From positions 496,001-560,000 of the forward strand of contig CAXXDH010000001.1 in the NCBI GenBank assembly GCA_963677785.2: a DNA stretch of 64,000 bases, in the 5' to 3' direction. Both the position numbers and the translations under genes were made by a program. This DNA comes from G963665495 sp963677785 (lineage in GTDB: Bacteria; Desulfobacterota; Desulfovibrionia; Desulfovibrionales; Desulfovibrionaceae). Of this stretch, positions 8,629 to 17,862 are shown piece by piece. Numbering within the stretch: position 1 is the stretch's first letter; the number at the start of each line of letters is the position of its first letter. The notes beneath the pieces were generated by a model, which was given only the letters and a program-made list of their open reading frames with translations, searched no databases and was not told the origin of the DNA.

Positions 8629-9435
8629 CTACTCTTGCGAGGATGGTTCTTCCGTTGACGGATTAACAGGTGTTTGCGGCAGTTCCTTGGGAGAGCTTTC
8701 AATGTCGACCACAGGCAACGCCTTGATATCCTTGCGGCCGAACTTGCCATTGGCCGTGAGCATTTTTCCGTCCGGAGTGACGACGGTTTTTTTGTCGACA
8801 ATGGCGATGCCCGTCTTTTCCAGCACTTCCCGGCGAAAAGCGAATTCTTCCTGTAATCTGTGCGTCTTGTACATCAGCCACATCCGGGCGAGATAGCTGA
8901 TGAGCCACACGGCGAAAAGCCCGACGCCAATCCAGATGGCAAGCTCCAGAAAGGACTGGCCCAACTGGACAAGGGAATTCATGATCACGTCGAGATGGTA
9001 TACGAGGGCTCCCAGCAGGAGCATTCCGGCCAGGATGATCATGGTGGGCATGCCCTGAACCAGATTGACCCACTTTTTCAGCCGTTCGGGTACTGCATCG
9101 CTGGCCGCGTCGTTGAGTTCCTGGTCGCCCATCATGATGTGCGAAAGCCCCATGCCCACGAGCTGAACCAGGAACATGATGGCGATGGGTGCAAGGAAGA
9201 TGGAAAGGATGTATTCTTTCCAGGGGAAATTATAGCTCATGGTTCCGTCAGCTGCCGGGTGCATGTTGGTGACGCCGTGAACTATGGCGATAATGGTCAC
9301 AAAAAGTTCAACGATGCAGATCCCCACGGCCAGATGGGAAAGCAGCGTTTTCTTTTCTTTTTCGCTGAGTATGGCGCCGATGCCTCCAAGGCCTATGCGA
9401 CGTGCTTTTTCACTCTTGTTGTCAGTATTGCTCAT
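8629..9435 (-). CDS. Four-TM membrane protein of unknown function
   Basis: A 268-residue protein with membrane helices at about 33-53, 75-97, 131-150 and 163-186. A short cytoplasmic N-terminus precedes them, and a polar C-terminal tail (about 190-268) ends in a Pro/Ser/Glu-rich stretch. A charged loop (105-125) connects helices 2 and 3. No catalytic motif is recognised. It lies upstream of the rRNA methyltransferase on the same strand and the two could be co-transcribed. ATG start at 9435 is preceded only by a weak AGAG. It looks like a conserved membrane protein of sulfate reducers, but that is inference. Confidence 0.65.
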   Translation of the reverse strand: MSNTDNKSEKARRIGLGGIGAILSEKEKKTLLSHLAVGICIVELFVTIIAIVHGVTNMHPAADGTMSYNFPWKEYILSIFLAPIAIMFLVQLVGMGLSHIMMGDQELNDAASDAVPERLKKWVNLVQGMPTMIILAGMLLLGALVYHLDVIMNSLVQLGQSFLELAIWIGVGLFAVWLISYLARMWLMYKTHRLQEEFAFRREVLEKTGIAIVDKKTVVTPDGKMLTANGKFGRKDIKALPVVDIESSPKELPQTPVNPSTEEPSSQE

Positions 9436-9685
9436 TCGGTAATCTCTTGGGTGGAGCTGGGAAAGTTAAGGGCTTTTGCCAGTCGGTTGCTCCAGATAAA
9501 CGTACAAAACCTGAAGTAGTTTGACAATTATATAAAAATTAATTTTTTTACATCATACCTGGCTGGGAAGGCAAGAAAAAATAACCGGAAAAATCAAGGC
9601 TCCGTTTCAGATCTGAACGTTTTATCCGAAGCTTGAAAGCTGTTCAAGCGAACAAAGGTCATGAAAGGATATTGTAATGTTGGTC

Positions 9686-9725
9686 TGAAAAAAAGCAACC
9701 GGCCGTGGATGGCGTCCACGGCCGG
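9686..9725 (-). terminator. Rho-independent terminator of the 110-residue protein gene
   Basis: Eleven-base arms CCGGCCGTGGA and TCCACGGCCGG (9699-9725) are followed, reading leftward, by GGTTGCTTTTTTT. It sits directly downstream of the minus-strand gene ending at 9753. Confidence 0.88.
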
Positions 9726-9752
9726 GCTGGAGGAAGGAATCGTGAAAACAGG

Positions 9753-10085
9753 TTATTGTGCCAGTGTCGCACCATCGGAGTCTTCAAAAAATTGTATGGA
9801 CAAGGTCTGGTTGGGGTTTTCGGACAGTTCGTAGGTGCCTTTCCGGGACAAGATCAGGCCGTATTCTTCACAGTACGTCAAAAGTTGTTTTTCGATGGAT
9901 TCGCTTTCGCTGTCGGGACAGTCCTTATTGAAGAAAACGTCCAGAAGCTCTCCTTGTTCTCCGAAACGCAGCATAAAAGCGTTGTGGGAGATAAAAACCA
10001 GATCGTCGTACGAGTAGGTTACTCCCAGTCCCATACGTTCGACAATGTCTGTGACAATTCCTAACGGGCGAAACGGTATTCCCAT
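9753..10085 (-). CDS. Small soluble protein of unknown function (110 aa)
   Basis: The start at ATG 10085 is chosen because AAGGA lies seven bases upstream. A longer reading to 10157 has no such signal. The protein is acidic, with no membrane segment or signal peptide. It starts 'MGIPFRPLG' and contains alternating hydrophobic stretches (LGVTYSYDDLVFIS, AFMLRF, LLDVFF) suggestive of a small alpha/beta fold. It is a monocistronic unit with its own strong terminator. I do not recognise the family. Confidence 0.6.
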   Translation of the reverse strand: MGIPFRPLGIVTDIVERMGLGVTYSYDDLVFISHNAFMLRFGEQGELLDVFFNKDCPDSESESIEKQLLTYCEEYGLILSRKGTYELSENPNQTLSIQFFEDSDGATLAQ

Positions 10086-10822
10086 GTAAAAGTCCTTTTG
10101 ATTCCTACAGGTCATTTTTTTGTGCAGATACGCGAAGGGATAAAATGGCACTACCATAACTGTATCCTTTTACAATAAGAGGTTGCTGTTGACTTGGCAA
10201 GTTACGAAAAGCGTGCCAGCCTTCGGATCATTTTTTTGAAAAAAATATAACTAGCCAATTTTACTTCGAAAAAGATTTTTTTGGGAATAAGACATGAAGA
10301 GTATGTGGGTCAAAAGGATACAAAAAAGGGCTATGTCTTTCATTTATGTCGGGTCATGTATTGAGAGAAACAAAAATGTCGCAAATGGGGCGGTGGATGA
10401 TTTTACTTGTATCCTTTTTAGCAGTGCCAGCGTATAAGAGGACAGTCGCTGGCTCGAAAAAACCGAGGCTGGACGGTGTGAGGCGTCCGTATTTTGAAAG
10501 GATCGTGCCGGGTGACAAAAAGTTAATCCATTCGTGGTGGCAGGCCATGGGGCAGCCTGCCATGGACGGAATGGCGGCGGGTGCAATTGCCTCATGTGTC
10601 AAAAGGGATTAATAATCGCCCCCTGAAATGCAGACTCAGGCGGGAGTGGTCCCATTATCCGGACGCGAAAAGATTAGTGCAGTTTATTTTAAGCCCTGCG
10701 CGAAAAAAAGACTCTCTGTTTGCCGTGGATCCTTGCGGTATTCCCCCGCTGTTGTCCCTTTACCTTCTACCTAAGAGCATGCTAGGAGCTGATGACATCG
10801 CTCAAATTCTTAAGGAGTGCTT
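10086..10822. other. Long gene-poor intergenic region
   Basis: About 740 bases, AT-rich from 10160 to 10400. Short ORFs of 80-90 codons exist on both strands over 10346-10612, but they overlap each other and lack ribosome-binding sites, so none is called. A GGCAGGC/GCCTGCC inverted repeat lies near 10540-10562. The last 150 bases probably hold the promoter of the secreted FG-GAP gene. Confidence 0.4.
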
Positions 10823-12556
10823 ATGCGTTTGCAACGTACCCTGCAACTGATTCTGTTTACAATCGCTATTGTCCTGGCGCTTCAGACCGCATGCCCTGTT
10901 CGGGCTCATGCCGAACAAACGTTTGCGGTGGCGCCTTTTTCCATCAATGGTCCCAGTAAATACGCGTATTTGCAAAAGGGAATCCAGGACATGTTCAACT
11001 CCCGGTTGAACTGGGCTGATCATTTTCGTCCCCTCGGACGCAGCACTGTGGCCAAGGGTATTGGCTCGGAGACTGTGACCACCGACAATGCCCAGAAAGT
11101 GATCGTGCGGCTTGGCTGCGACTATTTGATCTACGGCAGCGTGACCATCATGGGGGATCAGTGCAGCCTGGATGTCCGGGTGACCGGACGCGACGGCCAG
11201 ACATGGCCCAAGACCGCCCAGACTTCATTGGATAGTCTTATTCCGGCATTTACCCGTGTGGCCAATTCCATCAACGGCGAAGTTTTCAAGAAACCGGGCT
11301 CTGAATCCAAAACCGGGACGGAAAAAGCCGGGCCGACCACCGGAACCGATCAAAAAAATGCCATGAACCCCATGCTGATTCACAATCAGCCCGATGGCAA
11401 GCAGGTCTATTTGAATCCACAGTTCCGGTATGCGGGTGATGCGGGGATGGAAGGACGTATCCGCAGCCAGAGCATGCCCTATGTCGGTTATTCCTGCGTG
11501 GTAGGCGATGCCGACGGTGACGGTTTGAATGAAATTTTTGTTTCCACCAAGCACGGCGTCCGCGCTTATCAGTATGATGCCGAAGGCAATATGCGTCCCA
11601 AAGGGGAATATGACCTCGGTTATCTGCAGCAAATCGTGCGTTTGAGCATGTTGGATATCAACGGCGACGGCTATCAGGATATCGTGGGCTGTGTTATCGA
11701 CGGACAAGGTTATGACCATTACAGCGAGAGCAGTGCCCAGAATAACCTCAGCTCTCCAAAGTCTTTTATTCTCAATTACAAAGATGGCGCCTTTACTGTC
11801 GTGGACAAGGACATCAAGTACTTTTTGACGACTGCACGGATTCCGCCGGATTACCATCCGGCTCTGGTCGGCCAGAAAAAGGGTTCACGGCAATTTTTTG
11901 GGAATACGGTTTCCGAAATGGTCAAAATGGGCGGCGAATGGCAGCCAGGCGCTTCCTTGATGCTGCCTCCCGAAGGCAACGTTTTCAACTTTACCTACTT
12001 GCCCATGCCTGAGGGGCAATACAAGATAATTATCAGCGACAACAAGGACAAGCTGCGGGTTTATACGCGTACGGGAGACCGCCAGTATACAACCGATGAG
12101 ATGTATTCGGGGTCATCTCTTGGGCTGCGGGACGACACATCCGCCACCGGCCTGAAGGATTCTCTGGTGAGCAAGGCTCCGTATTACGTACCGGCCCGCA
12201 TGGTCGCGACCGACCTTGACCATGATGATAAATATGAACTTCTCGTCAACCATCCGATTTCAGTAGCTGCTCAGTTTTTTGAGCGTTACCGGTACTTCCC
12301 GCAGGGTGAGATTCATGCTCTGGTCTGGGATGGAGTCGGTCTCTCATTGCTCTGGAAAACACGGCGGATCAAGGGCTCTGTTGCTGATCTCGGTCTTGCC
12401 GACATCAATAATGACGGAGTCATGGATTTATATGTCCTGATCAACACGCATCCAGGCATGCTTGGCGTCAAGTTCCGGAGAACAATACTGCTAGCCTATC
12501 CGCTGGATACCACCCAGCAGTCTGAGAAAATTGACGGTGAGTTCCTCAACGAATAA
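10823..12556 (+). CDS. Secreted FG-GAP/VCBS-repeat protein with N-terminal TolB/CsgG-like domain
   Basis: A 577-residue protein. A signal peptide covers residues 1-28 (cleavage after AHA). A domain at about 30-150 resembles proteins that assemble or modulate outer-membrane structures (FAVAPFSINGPSKYAYLQKGIQDM; LGCDYLIYGSVT). Then come FG-GAP-type repeats with calcium-binding Asp loops: DADGDG, DINGDG, DLDHDD and DINNDG. ATG 10823 has TAAGGAG six bases ahead; the in-frame GTG at 10817 is less likely. Role: periplasmic or outer-membrane surface protein with a beta-propeller, possibly envelope assembly or ligand binding. It is monocistronic with a strong terminator. Confidence 0.75.
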   Translation: MRLQRTLQLILFTIAIVLALQTACPVRAHAEQTFAVAPFSINGPSKYAYLQKGIQDMFNSRLNWADHFRPLGRSTVAKGIGSETVTTDNAQKVIVRLGCDYLIYGSVTIMGDQCSLDVRVTGRDGQTWPKTAQTSLDSLIPAFTRVANSINGEVFKKPGSESKTGTEKAGPTTGTDQKNAMNPMLIHNQPDGKQVYLNPQFRYAGDAGMEGRIRSQSMPYVGYSCVVGDADGDGLNEIFVSTKHGVRAYQYDAEGNMRPKGEYDLGYLQQIVRLSMLDINGDGYQDIVGCVIDGQGYDHYSESSAQNNLSSPKSFILNYKDGAFTVVDKDIKYFLTTARIPPDYHPALVGQKKGSRQFFGNTVSEMVKMGGEWQPGASLMLPPEGNVFNFTYLPMPEGQYKIIISDNKDKLRVYTRTGDRQYTTDEMYSGSSLGLRDDTSATGLKDSLVSKAPYYVPARMVATDLDHDDKYELLVNHPISVAAQFFERYRYFPQGEIHALVWDGVGLSLLWKTRRIKGSVADLGLADINNDGVMDLYVLINTHPGMLGVKFRRTILLAYPLDTTQQSEKIDGEFLNE

Positions 12557-12583
12557 GGCGTACCGTTTACTTTAGTACTGTTA

Positions 12584-12613
12584 AAGGGAGGCAGAAATGC
12601 CTCCCTTTTTTTT
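12584..12613 (+). terminator. Rho-independent terminator of the secreted FG-GAP gene
   Basis: Arms GGGAGGCA and TGCCTCCC around a short loop, followed by a long T-run, 28 bases after the stop codon. Confidence 0.9.
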
Positions 12614-12642
12614 CGTATTTTCAGGCTATTAAAAAATATCTG

Positions 12643-14192
12643 ACAGCCTGTCGGACTTAAATATCAAATAAGTATTTTATTAAACAAAATCATTGTGTTA
12701 ATAGTATTTTTATGAGCGTGAACTTCAAAGACGTCTTCAGAGATCGGCCCTTGTTGCTTTCCCCCGACATGCGTGACTGGGTTCCAGATGACGACATGGT
12801 GCATTTTGTCCTTGAAGCGGTGAACCTCGTGTCTACTGCCACGTTTAAGGTCAATCACCGGGGAACCGGTTCCAAGCAGTATCCTCCTCGTATGCTGCTG
12901 GCATTGTTGATATACTGTTATGCAAACGGCGTCTTTTCTTCGAGACGCATTGAGCGCGCAACGTATCGTGACGTCGCGGTACGGTACCTTACCGGCAACA
13001 CGCATTCTGACCATGACACGATCTGCTCATTTCGGCGGAAGAATTCCGAAGCGTTCAGTGCGACCTTTTTGGAAGTACTCAAACTCGCCAGCGAGTTGAA
13101 GCTGCTCAAAGTTGGCAACATCAGTGTCGACGGGACGCACATCAAGGCCAACGCAACGCTTCAAAATATAAAGGCATCCGATATGACCGGGCCTGCGGAC
13201 TTGAGCAAAAGTTGACGGACGACATTGCCGAACTGATGCGTAAAGCTGAGCGCGCCGACAACGCATCCACTGAGGATGGACAAAGGATTCCTGAAGAAAT
13301 TGCCCGTCGTGAAAAGCTGCAACAAAAAATGCGACAGGCAAGAATAAACTTGAGGAGCGGGCGCGTAAGCGCGCTGAGGCCGAGCAGGCGGAGTATGAGC
13401 GTAAGTGCTCGGATCGCGAGAAAGGGCCGAAGAAGCGAGGCCCCAAGCCCAAACCGCCTAAAAGCACTCCCAAGGAGTCCGAGCAGGTAAACCTGACTGA
13501 TGAAGATTCGCGAATCATGCGCAAAAGCAACCGTAGCGAATACACGCAATCTTACAGAGCTCAGGCTACGGTTGATGCTGATGGCTCGCAGTTCATATTG
13601 TACAATCATGTGACAAATTGCGCAGTGGACAGCGACGAGCTTTTGGCTGCGGTCATTGGAGTGATCGACAATGTTGGACAGCCCTCGGCGGTGTTGGCTG
13701 ATGCAGGGTATATCAATCGGGATGCTTGTGAAAAAATTGAAGAATTATGCGTAGAGCCGTTTGTCGCCCCAAGACGGCAAGAATCGCGAGAGTATGATTT
13801 CCGTCCTCCCAAAGAAAAGCCGATTAACGATCCGTATCATAAGGCGATGCGTGAGAAGCTTGACAACGAGGAAGGCAAGTACCTGTATGCTCTGAGAAAA
13901 CAAACAGTTGAGCCCGTATTTGGCATCATCAAGCAAGCGCTTGGATTTCGCCAGTTTCTCCTACGTGGGCTCAAAAAAGTTACCACGGAGTGGGAGTTGG
14001 TGTGCTTGGCGTATAACGTGAAGAGAGTTTTTGCGTTGAAATGCGCCTAAAAATGGGGCTGAAGCGCCAAAAAAGGCCCAATTGACTATATTGAAGGCAT
14101 AAAGGCAAAGATTTCAGCCTTGCTCGACGGTAAAGCCCGGCTCCAGCAGATATCTTCTTATTGCTGGAGCCGGGTCAAGTTCGACAGGCTGT
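12643..14192 (+). mobile_element. IS1182-type insertion sequence, full length but frameshifted
   Basis: Imperfect terminal inverted repeats bound it: the left end begins ACAGCCTGTCGGACTT and the reverse complement of the right end reads ACAGCCTGTCGAACTT. It carries one transposase gene, broken in two places, plus a 13-base-arm hairpin (CCCGGCTCCAGCA/TGCTGGAGCCGGG) just inside the right end. No obvious direct repeat flanks it. A truncated copy of its left end recurs at 21105-21242 with about three mismatches. Confidence 0.85.
12712..14050 (+). pseudogene. IS1182-family transposase, two frameshifts
   Basis: Frame 1 (12712-13215) encodes the N-terminal part: 'PDMRDWVPDDDMVHFV', the DUF772-like region, and 'NISVDGTHIKANA' with the first catalytic Asp. 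The family sequence continues in frame 3 from about 13215 (ELMRKAERADNASTEDGQ) and then in frame 2 from about 13345 (KLEERARKRAEAEQAEYE) to the C-terminus, which holds 'VLADAGYINRDA' and the Glu-bearing 'KQTVEPVFGIIKQALG'. Two shifts of reading frame in different directions argue for decay rather than a single programmed frameshift. The element is probably non-autonomous now. Confidence 0.85.
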
Positions 14193-14389
14193 TAGCTGAC
14201 CCGAGTACGCAGCCAACTGTAATTCCGCTTCTTCTTTTGTCGTATTTCGAATTTTATTTTGCTCTTTAAGCTTTGTCCAAATCTGGCAGCAGAACCAAAG
14301 ACTATTTTTGCCTTGGACTGGAAACGGGTTGGCTGTCACTTGCCGACAGTACCCAGGCCTGGGAAACAGCTGCGCGCTACACATGATCG

Positions 14390-16140
14390 TCAGAAGAAAG
14401 GTCCGTCATACGGGTCTTTTCCTTTGAAGCGTTTTGCAATTGAATTGCACGGGTTAACTTTTTTTCTTTGCAAGACAGCCAAGGCAATACCGGCCAGCAG
14501 CAGAATCAATATGCCGTATTGCAGAGGGCTGGCCGCATCGACTTGCGCAGGATCATCACCACCGCCAGTAATCGTTGTAAACGTTTTATTATCACCGTAG
14601 CTCGTACCGTAGGTATTGGTGGCGTAAGTACGGAAATAATACTGTGTGCCGGCGCTGAGGCCGCTGAGGGTCATGGTGAAATGCAAGCTGGCCGAACTGG
14701 TCGAGACATTGCTGGCGACGCTGACAGATGAAGTAGTGCCAAGTTTTGAAACGCAATAAGTTGGATTTGTTCTTGTGCCGTAGCACATGCCGTAATCTAA
14801 AACCGTTTCGCTCGAAATGATTGTTCCACTCACCGTGACACTGGTATTGGAGATATTGGACGTAGACGCAGTAGTACTTTTGGGGCTCAACTGATACAGA
14901 TAAACAGCTCCTGGGCCGGCAGTTTCAGCAGTATAAGGAGCCCATGGAGCCCCGGCAAGGGCAGTGTTTGTAGTGGAACAGAAGCTCACGGAAGAGCCAA
15001 GGATGTCTCCATTTTTGCCATCCGAGGCCGTAAGTTTCGTCGTATAGGTCGTAACGTCACCGCTCCATCCGCCGTTGGGTTGTTTGAAAACATACGCAGC
15101 TCCTTTTCCTGCGTCATTGCCATTAGCTCCGACAAGGATGAGGCTTCCATCGGAAGAGATGCTTACGGATTCGCCAACGTTGTCTTCATCGTTGCCCTCA
15201 TCGACTGTAAACTTTGCGGTGTAGCTCGTAATGTCGCTCCATCCATTATTTGGCTGTTTGAACACACACGCAGCTCCATTTTCTGAGCCACTGCTGGGAG
15301 TTCCGACAAGGGCATACTTGCCATCGGAAGAGATGCTTACGGACCAGCCAAAATCGGCATTATTGCCAAAGAAGCTGCAGTAAGTTTTGCGTCATACTCA
15401 GTAATGTTCCCGTCCCATCCGCCGTCGGGCTGTTTAAACACATACGCAGCGCCTCCTCCGACATGTCCGTCAGCTCCAACAAGGGCATAGTTTCCGCCTG
15501 AAGAGAGGCTTATGGAACGGCCAAAGTAGTCATCATCGTTGTTTTGCTCGGCTGTAAGCATTGCGGTAGACGTTATAATGGTACCGCTCCATCCGCCGTT
15601 TGGCTTTTTAAACACATACACAGCGCCATTGTCGGAATTATACGTGGAAGCTGCAACAAAGGCATAGGTCCCATCGGAAGAGATGCTTACGGAATTGCCA
15701 GCGGTGCCCTCATTAGAATCGTCATTAGTAATAGGGGTAAGTTTGGCGCTATATACATCAATTTCACTGTCACTGTCCCATCCGGCATCAGGCTTTTCAA
15801 ATACATACGCAGCTCCTCTTTCGTCGTTTTGATCGGGAGCTCCGATAAGAACATAGCTTCCATCGGAAGAGATACTTACGGAAATACCAAATCGGTCAGC
15901 AGCGGTCCAGTCCTTGTCCGTAAGTTTCGTCTGTTTGATCCAGGTGCCGTCTTCATTTTTTTTGAAAACATAGGCAGTTCCTGAACTGGACTCATCCACT
16001 GGGTAACCACCGATAACTGCATAGTTTCCGTCGCTGGAGATGCTGACGGATTTGCCGAATTGGTCGCCATCTCTCTCAGATGCAGTTAGCTTCTGGCTTT
16101 GGGGCTGTTCTGCGGCAAAGGACGCGTATGGCATAAAAAA
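14390..16140 (-). pseudogene. FG-GAP-repeat surface protein, body (signal peptide cut off by ISL3 and one internal frameshift)
   Basis: Seven repeats of about 60 residues share the pattern FGxSVSISSDGxYxxVG ... GAAYVFKQPxGGW (integrin-alpha/FG-GAP type). A fibronectin-III-like domain follows (SGLSAGTQYYFRTYATNTYG). The end is a Gly/Asp linker, a membrane helix (ILILLLAGIALAVLQRKK) and a basic tail, like a surface-sorting or anchor tail. The frame breaks near 15355-15375: the fourth repeat runs into 'LAIMPILAGP' and the next frame resumes 'FGWSVSISS'. The N-terminus is interrupted by the ISL3 element. The missing signal peptide is at 17460-17495. The gene is almost certainly non-functional as it stands. 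Confidence 0.85.
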
Positions 16141-17451
16141 GGTTCATCCGGTCAAAGCGTACTTCGCCTCATGAATCCCCATGATCCTGAGTTTGAAGAA
16201 TTCCATATCTCGATAACCGTATGCTTGCCTTTTCATTGTTTTGATTTTGTTGTTTGTTCCTTCCATTGGCCCCGATGTTATCGGATGATCGTACCAGGCC
16301 AGGATGCCAGACCGGTGAGCCGCCAGAGTTCCACCTATCGTCATCAAAGGGCCGAGTCCTGAGACTCTGGCACGAGCAATCCAGTCGTCGAGGAAAATTT
16401 CAGCTTCTACCTTGCTGGGTTGGCTCCATATTTGCCGCAAATCCTCTTTCATGTAGTATGCAAGAGCCAGTGGCTTATTGTATTCCAACGCCTCGTTCAA
16501 ACGTTCCCGCTCGTTTCGCTTCTCATCAAGGTTGTCAGGATTTTTCAAAAGGAGCCACCGGCTTCCTTTGAGCACATCCTTGCCCATGCTGTCTTTCAAC
16601 TCCCGGTACTGCTTGCGGCGAACTTCCGTAAGTTTGTCGTTCATCAATTTGACCACATGGAAGTGGTCGAAAACCAATGGTACTCCGGGCAAGTTTTCCA
16701 GTACGGCTCCAATATAGGCGGCACTCAAGTCCGTTGCTACTGCACGAATTTTTGCCCGAGAACGCTTCAGTTTCTTCCAGAATGGTTTCAGCGCGTCGGC
16801 TCCTTTGCCGTCCCCCACAAAAATCACTGCGCCGCTTTTCAAGTCCATGACCAAAGTGAGATATTTGTGCCCCTTGCGAACACTTATTTCGTCAATGGCA
16901 AAATACCTGAGCTTTGAAAGCTTGGGGTTGCCGTATTTTCGTTGAAGGTTGCGTTTGAAAATATCTTTGACGCTATCCCAGCCGATACCCAATAGATTGG
17001 CGGCATCAAGCATGGTCATAGTTTTCACCAAAAACAAAACGAACCGCTCAAAGGCCTTGGTATACCAGCGTCTTTTATCCGCAATTTTGATGTCTATGCG
17101 TCGTACACAACCACATTTCCTGCACTCGACGCGCGGCACGTTTACCACCAGCCAGACTGGTTTGAACCCAATGGGCACTGTCCTTAGCCACCGTTCTGAT
17201 TCCCCACGTCGCAATACGTTTTTGCTCTTGCAAGAGGGGCATTGGAGCATCTTAGCTTTCGGTCGAACATGAAAAATCAAGCTACCAGAAACGTATGTTT
17301 GCCGAATGTAGTCGTAGCCGACCAACCCGAACGCGTGGTACATCAAACTCGTGGACATGGTGGTTCCTCCGTTCGATTCTCATTGGCGTGAAAATCGACT
17401 GAACCCCATGTCCATTCTTTTTGTCAAAAGTACGCTTCATCCGGATGAACC
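16141..17451 (-). mobile_element. ISL3-family insertion sequence with 8-bp target duplication
   Basis: 1311 bases. Terminal inverted repeats begin GGTTCATCCGG at both ends (left 16141, right ending 17451), and similarity extends through GCGTACTT. The 8-base sequence ATAAAAAA is repeated directly on both sides (16133-16140 and 17452-17459), the usual ISL3 duplication length. It contains one intact transposase. Intact ends plus an intact gene suggest a recent insertion. Confidence 0.95.
16144..17358 (-). CDS. ISL3-family transposase
   Basis: 404 residues. The N-terminal zinc-finger region has 'LQCPSCKSKNV' and 'ECRKCGCVRRI' (two CxxC pairs), followed by a helix-turn-helix stretch 'LLGIGWDSVKDIFKRN'. 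The DDE nuclease core then contains 'YFAIDEISVRKGHKYLTLVMDL' and 'VATDLSAAYIGAV'. The C-terminal 'SGPMEGTNNKIKTMKRQAYGYRD' is the ISL3 hallmark with the catalytic Glu. ATG 17358 has GGAGG eight bases upstream, and the stop lies inside the left terminal repeat. The reading frame is complete, so the element is probably active. Confidence 0.95.
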   Translation of the reverse strand: MSTSLMYHAFGLVGYDYIRQTYVSGSLIFHVRPKAKMLQCPSCKSKNVLRRGESERWLRTVPIGFKPVWLVVNVPRVECRKCGCVRRIDIKIADKRRWYTKAFERFVLFLVKTMTMLDAANLLGIGWDSVKDIFKRNLQRKYGNPKLSKLRYFAIDEISVRKGHKYLTLVMDLKSGAVIFVGDGKGADALKPFWKKLKRSRAKIRAVATDLSAAYIGAVLENLPGVPLVFDHFHVVKLMNDKLTEVRRKQYRELKDSMGKDVLKGSRWLLLKNPDNLDEKRNERERLNEALEYNKPLALAYYMKEDLRQIWSQPSKVEAEIFLDDWIARARVSGLGPLMTIGGTLAAHRSGILAWYDHPITSGPMEGTNNKIKTMKRQAYGYRDMEFFKLRIMGIHEAKYALTG

Positions 17452-17495
17452 ATAAAAAACATAAAAAGAGCAAAAACGCATACAAGGTATCTCAT
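17452..17495 (-). pseudogene. Severed signal-peptide start of the FG-GAP surface protein gene
   Basis: ATG 17495 is preceded by AGGGGGGA and encodes MRYLVCVFALFMFFM. The ISL3 element then interrupts the hydrophobic core. Removing the IS and one 8-base duplication joins this piece in frame to 'PYASFAAEQPQSQ' encoded at 16134 and leftward. The join restores a classical signal peptide with an AxA-type cleavage site. Transcription from this start now runs into the IS, so the downstream body lacks both its ribosome-binding site and its export signal. Confidence 0.88.
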
Positions 17496-17862
17496 AAGAT
17501 AGTCCCCCCTAATTTTTTGCAAAGCCGGTGAGCAAGCTGTGCTGGTGTCGGCCATGATTTCCTCATCCGTATTCGGATCTGTAAGGTTCAAGGTCACGGT
17601 TCGTGCCAGGTCTTTTGTGGCATTGGTATGAAGAGTGATGGACTGCCGCTCCGGGCGTCTGTAACGGAAGTCGGGATTTCGCCGGCAGGGTCTGCCACAT
17701 TTTCGGCAGCGGATCTTGAAGAGTCCGCCACGAGGAAATACAATGGGCTCTTCAAAAAATATGCTATCCGATGACATAGTCCCTACATGATTTCATGTTA
17801 TTGAATAATTGTAGTTAACGTTAAAAACATGGCGTAAGGTTTTACTTTCAGTTGTGTAAGAT
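17496..17862. other. Intergenic region upstream of the broken FG-GAP gene
   Basis: About 370 bases. A minus-strand open frame up to 17777 includes 'LFKIRCRKCGRP', vaguely like the single zinc-ribbon of phage Com-type proteins. It runs into the FG-GAP start in the same frame, has no clear ribosome-binding site and is not called. The region presumably holds the old promoter of the FG-GAP gene. Confidence 0.35.

Noticed and set aside
10346..10612. Possible 80-90-codon genes on both strands in the 10.1-10.8 kb gap
   Set aside because: They overlap each other on opposite strands, lack ribosome-binding sites and have no coding-like composition.
12712..14050. Programmed -1 frameshift in the IS transposase
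   Set aside because: Two shifts are needed, to three different frames, and no slippery heptamer with a following structure was evident at either site.
17424..17777. Zn-ribbon-like short protein (Com-like) upstream of the broken FG-GAP gene
   Set aside because: Only one CxxC, no clear ribosome-binding site, and the frame runs into the signal-peptide start of the next gene.
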